Part shown: positions 46,817 to 54,371 of the stretch, in pieces
Numbering within the stretch: position 1 is the first letter of the stretch
Layout of the letters: each line of letters starts with the position of its first letter
NCBI RefSeq assembly: GCF_018860805.1
Contig: NZ_JAHKQR010000011.1
Coordinates: 736,238 to 800,237 of the forward strand
Length of the DNA: 64,000 bases
Source: Aestuariibacter sp. A3R04
Lineage (GTDB): Bacteria > Pseudomonadota > Gammaproteobacteria > Enterobacterales > Alteromonadaceae
Reading direction: 5' to 3'
Program-made: the position numbers and the translations under genes
Notes under the pieces: generated by a model
Database searches by the model: none
Seen by the model: only the letters and a program-made list of their open reading frames with translations
What the model was told of the DNA's origin: nothing

Positions 46817-46869
46817 GCTATCCCGTGGACTTAGGTCTACTCTGAAAGAGAGGCAGACAACGGGATAGC
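46817..46869. other. Long nested inverted repeat
   Basis: Outer arms GCTATCCCGT (46817-46826) and ACGGGATAGC (46860-46869) are perfectly complementary. The 33 nt between them contain two further short helices (GTCT/AGAC and CTCT/AGAG) separated by small internal loops. There is no T-run, so a simple intrinsic terminator is unlikely. It lies 30 bp after the asparaginase stop and 108 bp before the CBS gene. It may be a structured leader, an attenuator or a small RNA. Confidence 0.5.
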
Positions 46870-46976
46870 CAGTTCATAAAAAGTGCGTTCGTTACGCAGT
46901 GAGTGGCAGACAAAAATGTACCATTTCCCGTTTAAATATTTCCTCGTTGTGTAGTTAAGACCGTTAAGGGGGAACC

Positions 46977-47396
46977 ATGGAATCTTTGTTGGTCAGTGAT
47001 TATATGAATACACACCCGGCTAAACTCATAGAAGATATGCCAGTGGCTGAGGCAGTGGAAACCTTACTTGCCAGTAACCAAACCGGTAGTGCTGTGCAGG
47101 ATAAAAACGGGAAAGTGATTGGCTTTCTGTCTGAGCAGGATTGTCTCGAGCAGATGATAGAATCCAGTTATTACCGCGAACAGGTTTGCAGAGTGAAAGA
47201 CATCATGCAGTTGCAAGTTTCGGTGGTTAAACCTTGGAACTCAGTATTAGAAGTTGCTCAGAAACTCATATCTGAAAAGCCGAGGGTGTTTCCGGTTATC
47301 GACGATGATGGAAATCTCGTGGGATCTATCAATCGAGCTGCTGTTTTACGTGCTATCGACAAACAGCTTCAATCGGGATACAGCAAAGCGGTTTGA
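46977..47396 (+). CDS. CBS-domain pair protein
   Basis: Cytosolic 139-residue protein consisting only of two CBS motifs (about 1-65 and 70-135), forming one Bateman module that usually binds an adenine nucleotide. Landmarks are VSDYMNTHPAKLIEDM with KVIGFLSEQDCLEQM, and VKDIMQLQVSVV with NLVGSINRAAVLRAID. The AAGGGGGAACC ribosome site is very strong. No enzyme domain is attached, so it probably regulates a partner. It is convergent with the phytase gene, with a 34-bp gap. Confidence 0.92.
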   Translation: MESLLVSDYMNTHPAKLIEDMPVAEAVETLLASNQTGSAVQDKNGKVIGFLSEQDCLEQMIESSYYREQVCRVKDIMQLQVSVVKPWNSVLEVAQKLISEKPRVFPVIDDDGNLVGSINRAAVLRAIDKQLQSGYSKAV

Positions 47397-47430
47397 GCCA
47401 CTTTGCTGCCACTCGGTTAGTCGGCGTCTG

Positions 47431-49299
47431 CTACCGGTGTGCTCTTATGAATGCCGCCAGGGCACTGCCGTTTACTAGTTTAAAGTTTTGCGGCTGCGAT
47501 GGCATGACATTGTGCCCGTCTTGCACTACCAATAAACCTTCAGGTAAGGCATTGGAAATAGGTAACGAGATCGCTTCTAGTCCGTCGGTTTCGGACACAC
47601 CATCAATGTGCTTTTCATAGTTTGTGATAATGTCAAAGGTACCTAGCAGCTTGTGGTTGTCAGTAGTGGCATAGACAGCGTAGCGATGATTTCCCTGGCT
47701 CGACACGACGAGGTAGCGATCATCGTCAACGTCAAACAAGGCCATACCTTCGATGTCGTCTTTTACTTTGCCCCCTACTTCTGCGATGCGAATCGATGGG
47801 TTTCCGGTACCAATTAGCGAACGCTTCCATATACCTTTGTTCTCCTCTCCGTAGTAAAGTACGCCGTTCTCATCGTCGGCTACACAACCTTCGGGTTGAG
47901 ATGGCACTGAAAACGTTTCTACGACCTCAGAGTTAAGTACTGACCCGTCGAAGGATAAGCGATGGCGTTCGTAGTTCCCGTCGGTATCATTTGCCAGTAT
48001 GTCGAGGGTACTGTCATTGTGATATAAGCAAAGCCCGTAGAGGTCGTTTAACGATGACGGCAGTTTGGCCAGAGGTGATGCACTTCTGCTAACGTTATCT
48101 AGTTTAAAGACATCAATGGTTCTGCTGGTTCTGTTGGTTGCTGCAGCAAGGAATAATGTACCGTTTGGGGTATGCCAATGGGTGCGTACATCGACGTTAT
48201 TCAGTCGTCCTACTGGCAGGTGTTGCAATTGCTTGCCCGATAGATCATATAAATTGAGCCCCGATTTTTTGTCGGTACCGATGATCACAGACTTCATGGG
48301 GACATCGGCGAAATACCAAATGGCAGGGTCGTCAGCAGCGTCGCCAAACCGCGCCACAGGTTCAGTCTGTGCAAAGGCCTGCAAGCTGGCATCTACGGGG
48401 ATTGTTGGAACACTGTTGTCATTCTCCATAGGGTAGGGAAAACGCAGGGTATATAGGGAACCTGACTTATCATCATACAAGCCAGCAACAGCGACATCCC
48501 CGATGCGTGCAATACGGACTGACTCCAACTCAACATCGCCATTGATGGTGACAGTGTGGCGTGCACCCAACAATTCAATTGCAATAACCGGTTTGGCAGG
48601 GGAGACCCTTGCCACTAAACCGTGACCATCCATACCGACACTGTCAGTCCCTTCATCACTGGCAATCAGTGATTTTCCACCGTCGCTCTCAGCGTGAAAT
48701 GGGTAACGCCATAACCCCACATATTCGTCTGCAAGGAAAATGCTGTTTGCAACAGAAGATGATTGGCAACTTTTGATACCCGTTCCCACATTAATTGTCC
48801 GCAATGGCAACGCGTTAGTATCTTTAATGATGTGTTGGCGCATAACACCTGTAGTGTTTACGGTTGTAAGCACGGGGATGTTGTCACTAGTCGCCAGACA
48901 AATCGCTTCCAAATCTGCAGTTCCCGCAGCCAGAAATGTAAGCGCGGAGAACACAGTGAGGTCATGGTTTAGAGTGTACAGTTCAGCGTCATAGGTATCG
49001 CTGTTTAGCGCGGCGACTAAATAGCGCCCATTTTTTTGTAACAGTATATCGGATTGGCTGAAGTGGCCTGCAAGTCGGGCCTTTGGGGTTTGCTTTTCAT
49101 CGAGTAGCAACAGGCCGTCTGTTTCACTGGTAACCAGATAAAATAATTGGTTGTTGTGATTGATGGGGGTGAGTTGCTGTCCGTGTATCGAAAAGCGCTC
49201 TGGTGTGTATGTTGATGGTGTGTTTGCAGTGTAGGCTTTACAAGGTATCACCAATAAACTGAAAAAAAATACAGATAGCGAGAAAAAAGTTGTTTTCAA
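47431..49299 (-). CDS. Beta-propeller phytase, two-domain
   Basis: Exported 3-phytase-like enzyme (622 residues) releasing phosphate from inositol hexakisphosphate. A signal peptide occupies 1-23. The C-terminal half (about 300-615) is a beta-propeller phytase with DDPAIW, GTDKKSGLNLYDLSGKQ, SQPEGCVADDENG, EENKGIWKR and DGLEAISLP, the calcium- and phosphate-binding landmarks. The N-terminal half (about 30-295) looks like a second, degenerate propeller domain, as described for dual-domain phytases of aquatic bacteria. It lies 61 nt downstream of the TonB receptor gene on the same strand and is probably in the same operon. Confidence 0.92.
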   Translation of the reverse strand: MKTTFFSLSVFFFSLLVIPCKAYTANTPSTYTPERFSIHGQQLTPINHNNQLFYLVTSETDGLLLLDEKQTPKARLAGHFSQSDILLQKNGRYLVAALNSDTYDAELYTLNHDLTVFSALTFLAAGTADLEAICLATSDNIPVLTTVNTTGVMRQHIIKDTNALPLRTINVGTGIKSCQSSSVANSIFLADEYVGLWRYPFHAESDGGKSLIASDEGTDSVGMDGHGLVARVSPAKPVIAIELLGARHTVTINGDVELESVRIARIGDVAVAGLYDDKSGSLYTLRFPYPMENDNSVPTIPVDASLQAFAQTEPVARFGDAADDPAIWYFADVPMKSVIIGTDKKSGLNLYDLSGKQLQHLPVGRLNNVDVRTHWHTPNGTLFLAAATNRTSRTIDVFKLDNVSRSASPLAKLPSSLNDLYGLCLYHNDSTLDILANDTDGNYERHRLSFDGSVLNSEVVETFSVPSQPEGCVADDENGVLYYGEENKGIWKRSLIGTGNPSIRIAEVGGKVKDDIEGMALFDVDDDRYLVVSSQGNHRYAVYATTDNHKLLGTFDIITNYEKHIDGVSETDGLEAISLPISNALPEGLLVVQDGHNVMPSQPQNFKLVNGSALAAFIRAHR

Positions 49300-49360
49300 G
49301 GTTGTAACCCTTTTTTAAGATGGCAAGAGAGGAGCGCAAACGCGCTCCCGGTGTATCGCT

Positions 49361-52054
49361 TTACATTTGCCAGGTAAGGCCTATTTCGAAAGTACGCCCG
49401 TATTCTTCAAACTGAGCGTTGCGGTTGCGCTGATCGAAGTAGTGGTAAAAGGGTTCATCTGTCAGGTTGATGCCATTTACGTACAACATCATGTTGTCGC
49501 TGATGTAATACTTACCGGAGAAATCGACTTGCTGATGATCGTCTTCCATGCGAAGCATATCACCGTCTATTTCTTCTAAGTTCTCGCTTTTGTATGTCAT
49601 TGTGAGTCGCAGGCTAACCACGTTGTTTTCATAGCCAAGGGTGAGATTCCCCACTGTATCTGATTGGTTTGGCAGGTTGGTGTCGTAGCGTTCTCCATCC
49701 AGAAGAGTCGTCGCGTCAGACGTTGAAAACGTGCTATTGGCGGAAACTAGAAAACCGTTGTCAAAAGCTTTTACCCAGGACAATTCGATACCGTGAAGAC
49801 TGGCAGCATCGCCGTTAATAGGTTGAACAACTTCTTCGAACCCTGTCCATCCTTCGGTACCTGCTACATTCGCGTAGACGACAAAATTGTCGATATCTTT
49901 GTAGAAATAGCCTGCGGATAGCACACCAATTGCGCCTGGGTAGTACTCCACCGACAAATCGAAATTGTTCGCTTCAAAGGGGGTGAGTTGCGGGTTGCCT
50001 ACTTCAGCTTCTCTTTCGGTGATAAACTCACCGTCTTCATTTTCAGTTTTACTTTCAATAATTTGAAAAGCGGCCACATCTTCAAATTTTGGCCGTGCAA
50101 GGGTTTGTGTGAACGCACCTCTCACCACAATTTGGTCATTGAGGTCATATCGTACATTGATACTCGGCAACCAATGGTCGTAATTCCTTTCTGCGGACCA
50201 CGGCGTATTAATCACTTCTTCAACATCGGTTTCTTCATTTTCTACGAGTTCGACCCGCATTCCCTCGGTACTGAAGTCGGTTCTTTCATAACGCACACCA
50301 GCAATTACACGAAGTTTGTCTATATCTGCAGACACCATGGCATAAGCGGCAAAAATATCTTCGTTATTGATATATGAAGCGCCGTTCGATTCTACTTCCG
50401 AGTCCAGTTCTGACAGCTCAAGACGACTTCGGTTTGCATTGAAATCCGCTCTTAGGGAATGGCGATTCAGGCCGTCACCAAAGTCGCCTATTCCCCAGTC
50501 AGGCTGAATGGCGGCAAAGTCTTCACCCGTCCGATCGTCAAAATTACCGTCATAAATAAACACGTTGCTGTTGCGGTTTTTTTCACGTCCGCGATATTTA
50601 CTCCCGAATTTGAATTCGGCGTTATAATCACCCACCGCAATGTTGCGGATTAAGTCTATTTTTGCACTGACCTCAGTGTCTTTAGTGTAGTTTTTCTCAT
50701 AACTAATTTCGTCAAGCTCATAGGCAGCTAGCTGCATGGCATCTGTATTTTGCGATAGCTGGGGAATGCGGGTCGCTAAATCAGCACCGATACTGTCGTT
50801 GTCTTGTTTAAACACGTAATACAAGGCGTCAGGTTCGTCCTCATCTGATTTTGCATAGCCCAATTGCCAGTTAATATCCCAGGTCTTCAGTTGGTGTTCG
50901 CCCCCTGCGGCAATCGTTGTGATGGTTTGCTTCTCGTAGCGATCCTTACTTTCCCGTTCTATTTCTGAATCTTCACCGTCGAAAGTAAAGACGTTTGCCT
51001 GACGATATTCGTCATCAGAGAACGCACTGTAGAGTGTGCGAATGAAATACTGGTTATTGAAATCCGGTCTGAAATCCACGTTTAACGCGGCACCCAGACG
51101 TTCCCGAGTGATGGTGTAATCTCGTTGTTCCAGCTCATCATCACCATTGCTTTCAATATTATCTGAACCAAAATCCCGTTCAAACCAGGACAGCGCAGCG
51201 GCAATACCAAAAGATTCATTGAATTTGTGTGTGACGCTGCCGGACAGCTTGGGGCTTGTCTTTTCAACGAGTTCGTTGTGGCTTGCCTGCGCGGTGATTT
51301 TTGCTGTGTCTTGTTGATAATCAAATGCACTGACGCTTTTTACCTCAATGGCACCACCAATGGCGTCACCATCCATGTCCGACGTGACTGACTTTGACAC
51401 TTCCAGCGTTTGGATCAGTTCAGAGGGAATAACGTCAAGGGCAACCGAACGTACGCCGCCTTCCGGAGACGGAATGTTCAATCCGTTAATTGTGACGTTG
51501 TTAAGGTTCGGATCGATACCCCGAATTCCCACGAAGCGTCCTTCACCTTGATCCCGCTCGATAGATAATCCGGGCAAGCGTTGGAGTGCTTCGGCTGCAT
51601 TCTGGTCGGGAAACTGACCGATGGCATCGGCAGATACAACGGATGAGATTCTGTCGGAAACCCGTTGCTGGTTGATTGCACTGGCTTGTCCGCTGCGCTG
51701 ACCCTTGACCAATATATCGGTAATGGCCTTGCCATTGTCAGACAGTGAAATCACAGGAGAAATGATGTTGTCGCTATCGACGTGTACGGTGTAACTTGTT
51801 GGTTGTGCGCCAAGATAACTCACTTTCAACGTATAATTTCCAGCAGGAATATTGCTAAAGCGGAAAGAGCCGTCACGGCGACTTTGGGTTATTAGATTCA
51901 GTTCCTGAATTTTAATTTGTGCACCGGCAAAAACACGGGAGTTATCACTGTTGGTTAACTGACCGGCAATGTCACCAGCCATGGTCATCGTCGCTATTGA
52001 TGACAAGCTGAATGCTGCCAGACAGTGTAGGGAGAGTTTAGTTAAGCGAAGCAT
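49361..52054 (-). CDS. TonB-dependent outer-membrane receptor (phytate-linked)
   Basis: Outer-membrane active transporter of 897 residues. A signal peptide occupies 1-26 (ends TMA). A carboxypeptidase-regulatory-like domain follows at about 28-110 (GQLTNSDNSRVFAGAQI). The plug domain is at about 125-230 with QFPDQNAAEALQRLPGLSIERDQGEGRFVGIRGI, then the barrel to a C-terminal aromatic end (FEIGLTWQM). This layout is typical of large TBDRs that import plant- or algae-derived molecules in Alteromonadales. The ATG at 52054 has AGGA upstream; the frame is open to 52132. Pairing with the phytase suggests uptake of inositol phosphates or their products. Confidence 0.93.
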   Translation of the reverse strand: MLRLTKLSLHCLAAFSLSSIATMTMAGDIAGQLTNSDNSRVFAGAQIKIQELNLITQSRRDGSFRFSNIPAGNYTLKVSYLGAQPTSYTVHVDSDNIISPVISLSDNGKAITDILVKGQRSGQASAINQQRVSDRISSVVSADAIGQFPDQNAAEALQRLPGLSIERDQGEGRFVGIRGIDPNLNNVTINGLNIPSPEGGVRSVALDVIPSELIQTLEVSKSVTSDMDGDAIGGAIEVKSVSAFDYQQDTAKITAQASHNELVEKTSPKLSGSVTHKFNESFGIAAALSWFERDFGSDNIESNGDDELEQRDYTITRERLGAALNVDFRPDFNNQYFIRTLYSAFSDDEYRQANVFTFDGEDSEIERESKDRYEKQTITTIAAGGEHQLKTWDINWQLGYAKSDEDEPDALYYVFKQDNDSIGADLATRIPQLSQNTDAMQLAAYELDEISYEKNYTKDTEVSAKIDLIRNIAVGDYNAEFKFGSKYRGREKNRNSNVFIYDGNFDDRTGEDFAAIQPDWGIGDFGDGLNRHSLRADFNANRSRLELSELDSEVESNGASYINNEDIFAAYAMVSADIDKLRVIAGVRYERTDFSTEGMRVELVENEETDVEEVINTPWSAERNYDHWLPSINVRYDLNDQIVVRGAFTQTLARPKFEDVAAFQIIESKTENEDGEFITEREAEVGNPQLTPFEANNFDLSVEYYPGAIGVLSAGYFYKDIDNFVVYANVAGTEGWTGFEEVVQPINGDAASLHGIELSWVKAFDNGFLVSANSTFSTSDATTLLDGERYDTNLPNQSDTVGNLTLGYENNVVSLRLTMTYKSENLEEIDGDMLRMEDDHQQVDFSGKYYISDNMMLYVNGINLTDEPFYHYFDQRNRNAQFEEYGRTFEIGLTWQM

Positions 52055-52113
52055 GTGCGTGATCCTAAATAAAAGCGTGTGTTTTTTATTGCCCGCTACG
52101 CTAAGAATATAAG

Positions 52114-52142
52114 ATGACAAAAATGTGACCACTCTATGACAG
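52114..52142 (-). promoter_or_regulatory. Pho-box-like element, three 7-mer repeats
   Basis: Reading the minus strand, CTGTCAT (52142-52136), TGGTCAC (52131-52125) and TTGTCAT (52120-52114) are spaced exactly 11 bp apart, i.e. 7-mers with 4-nt gaps. This is the PhoB binding architecture, with CTGTCAT as the consensus unit. A candidate -10, TATATT (52111-52106), lies just downstream and the receptor ATG about 50 bp beyond. It predicts phosphate-starvation control of the receptor and phytase. Confidence 0.75.
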
Positions 52143-52194
52143 GAGGTGTCATAAATTTCTGATTTATCGATGTTTTTGTGTTTTTTACAGTTAG

Positions 52195-52211
52195 GTGAGC
52201 TGAAATGACCC
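52195..52211. repeat. 17-bp direct repeat, copy 1
   Basis: GTGAGCTGAAATGACCC. It matches copy 2 at 15 of 17 positions, in the same orientation and 99 bp apart. It lies between the receptor operon and the GGDEF/AraC operon. It is a possible binding site for a regulator. Confidence 0.6.
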
Positions 52212-52293
52212 CCTGATAACCATTTGTTTTTACAATGATTAACTACAAATTGCTGAGGTCGTTATTCATCACAATCACTCAATTGTCACATTA

Positions 52294-52310
52294 GTGAGCC
52301 AAAATGACCC
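52294..52310. repeat. 17-bp direct repeat, copy 2
   Basis: GTGAGCCAAAATGACCC, 60 bp before the ATG of the GGDEF-like gene. A position just upstream of a promoter would suit an activator site, such as one for the AraC-type protein encoded two genes on. Confidence 0.6.
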
Positions 52311-52369
52311 TGTAACTGAATTACCAATTCAGGTTAATAGGTTTGGTCTGGATAGCGAAATGAGGGGTT

Positions 52370-53272
52370 ATGAATTCGGTATACCGTTATAAGCAAAGCC
52401 ATTTGATTGGGGCGAGTTTTGCCATCCAAGCCCTGGCTTTTTTTCTGAGTCTATCTAACGGTACTTTCAGGCCCGCGAAGGATATTGAGTTGCTGGACGT
52501 GATTGGTGAAGGCAGCGTTATGGTATTCGCCTTAGTCTGGATTATTGCCGCTGTTGCCAGCAGGCCGCCGGGAATCGTTACCAGCCTGATGGTGGCAGGC
52601 CTAAATTGCTTTGCGTTTACCGCCATACTGGATTTTCTCGATGAAGTGTTGGTTTACTCTGCCGCCGCTGAATGGTTGAGTATGTTGGAGTCGATGCCCG
52701 CGGCCGTTGGTATGGTCATTATGTCTGTAGGTTTGTTGTCTTGGCACAAAGAACAAAAAGCACTGAACAAACAGTTGCAGCGCCGGGAATGGGCATATCG
52801 CAACCACAATCAGATAGATGAAGTGACTCAATTGTACTTGGCTGATTACTGGTGCGAGCGAGTAGAAGATATGCGTAGTCGCGGTGAACACGCAAGCGCG
52901 TTAATGCTGGATATAAACGGCTTCTCAACGTTTAATGAAAATCATGGATATGGTGAGGGTAATCGCTTTTTACAGGAAATTGCTCGCCTGTTGGTTATGC
53001 ATGTGAGGGAGAACGATCTGGTTTGTCGTTATGCGGGCGATCGTTTCATCGTTTTGTTGCACGGACTGGACTACCACAGTGCCATGATTATTGCCGATGA
53101 TATTGAAACGTCGGTTCATCACCTCGCTTTTAAAAGCGGCATTAACACCACTGCGGTATTTCAATCTGTGCGAACGGCAGTAACATCAATAGACAGCCTC
53201 ACGCCCATTGAACAGGTGGTCAGTACGCTACAAAGACAGCTATCGAAAAGAAAATTGTTGGCGGCATCGTAG
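52370..53272 (+). CDS. Membrane protein with degenerate GGDEF domain
   Basis: Protein of 300 residues with about four transmembrane helices (10-125), a short coiled coil and a GGDEF-like domain (about 150-290). The substrate-side segment LMLDINGFSTFNENHGYGEGN is retained. The signature is AGDRF (222-226): the catalytic glutamate is arginine, so cyclase activity is not expected. A c-di-GMP I-site (RxxD) is not obvious. Its TAG stop shares a base with the GTG of the AraC gene, so the two are translationally coupled. It probably acts as a membrane sensor or partner for that regulator. Confidence 0.85.
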   Translation: MNSVYRYKQSHLIGASFAIQALAFFLSLSNGTFRPAKDIELLDVIGEGSVMVFALVWIIAAVASRPPGIVTSLMVAGLNCFAFTAILDFLDEVLVYSAAAEWLSMLESMPAAVGMVIMSVGLLSWHKEQKALNKQLQRREWAYRNHNQIDEVTQLYLADYWCERVEDMRSRGEHASALMLDINGFSTFNENHGYGEGNRFLQEIARLLVMHVRENDLVCRYAGDRFIVLLHGLDYHSAMIIADDIETSVHHLAFKSGINTTAVFQSVRTAVTSIDSLTPIEQVVSTLQRQLSKRKLLAAS

Positions 53273-54285
53273 TGGACACTTCTAGTGGGGCTAAATTCAT
53301 TAGTCATGATGATCGGGTAATACCGGCAGCGCCTCTGTGTTTAGTTGTCATTGATGTAGCTAGGGAGCAGGGCGCTGATGTAAATAAATTGCTACGCGGC
53401 ACGGGGTTGTTTGAAAATGCGCTGTCGGAACAGGACCGAATATCAGCAAATCAGTTTTACGCGTTACTAAACAACGCACAAAAGCAAGTTAAAGCGCGGG
53501 ACTTTTCCTTTCAAGTGGGGCAGGCTCTGGCTTCCTCACACTATGTTGGTTTATTTCGCGCTCTGAGTTATGCGCGAGATATGACACAAGCTTTTCGTGT
53601 ATTGTCTGTTTTTCTGTTTCCGCTATGCCCGCTGATCTCTATTGGCCGATACCGGCAAAAACACACAGTGTTCTATCTTTTTCGCGATGGTATGGGAAAG
53701 AGTAAAGCGGTGGCATTGGCTGGAGAAATAGTCATGGCTTGTACTATTGCGCTAACCAAAAAATGGTGCGGTTACCGGCTTCCTATTCATTTCCATTTTG
53801 CTGGGACGCGCCCCAGGCACATTGCAAATTACGAGATGCACCTAGGCAGGAGGCTGCACTTTGAGCAGCCATTTGTCGGTTTTAGTATTGAAGCTGGTAC
53901 CATGGACACAGCCTTTAGCCACTCGGATTTGTATTTGTTACACGCGTCAGTGTGCCACTACAAAAAGTATCTTCCAACTGGGCAGCTATTACCAGAAGTG
54001 ATCAGAAGAATGGTTATGCGTAACGAACACGTAGGTATATCAGATGTGGCATATGCCCTTTCTGTGAGCCCTGCGACCTTAAAAAGAAAACTTAAAGCGC
54101 ATAACGTGACTTATACATCGTTAGTCGATGAAGTTAGGCGGGAACAAGTGATTTTTTTGCTGCGAATTTGTCGATTGTCTAACGAACAAGGTGCCTTGAA
54201 AATGGCCATCACCGATTTGACTAACTTCAGACGAGCTGTAAAACGTTGGACGGGGAACACGCCCAGTGAGTTAAGGGGGCGATAA
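53272..54285 (+). CDS. AraC-family transcriptional regulator
   Basis: Regulator of 337 residues. The N-terminal domain (about 15-200) is of the AraC_N ligand/interaction type seen in OruR/ArgR-like members. The C-terminal double helix-turn-helix covers about 240-335, with VAYALSVSPATLKRKLKAHN as the first and FRRAVKRWTGNTPSELR as the second. It starts at GTG, overlapping the upstream stop by one base. The 17-bp repeats upstream of the operon are candidate targets. The inducer is unknown. Confidence 0.9.
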   Translation: MDTSSGAKFISHDDRVIPAAPLCLVVIDVAREQGADVNKLLRGTGLFENALSEQDRISANQFYALLNNAQKQVKARDFSFQVGQALASSHYVGLFRALSYARDMTQAFRVLSVFLFPLCPLISIGRYRQKHTVFYLFRDGMGKSKAVALAGEIVMACTIALTKKWCGYRLPIHFHFAGTRPRHIANYEMHLGRRLHFEQPFVGFSIEAGTMDTAFSHSDLYLLHASVCHYKKYLPTGQLLPEVIRRMVMRNEHVGISDVAYALSVSPATLKRKLKAHNVTYTSLVDEVRREQVIFLLRICRLSNEQGALKMAITDLTNFRRAVKRWTGNTPSELRGR

Positions 54286-54371
54286 GCCACTGCATTTACG
54301 CGGTTTTATGGTAAACTATTGCGCCTTTTTTCAGTATAAAGTGTGTCGGGTTTTACCGTAAGGATTGTTCA

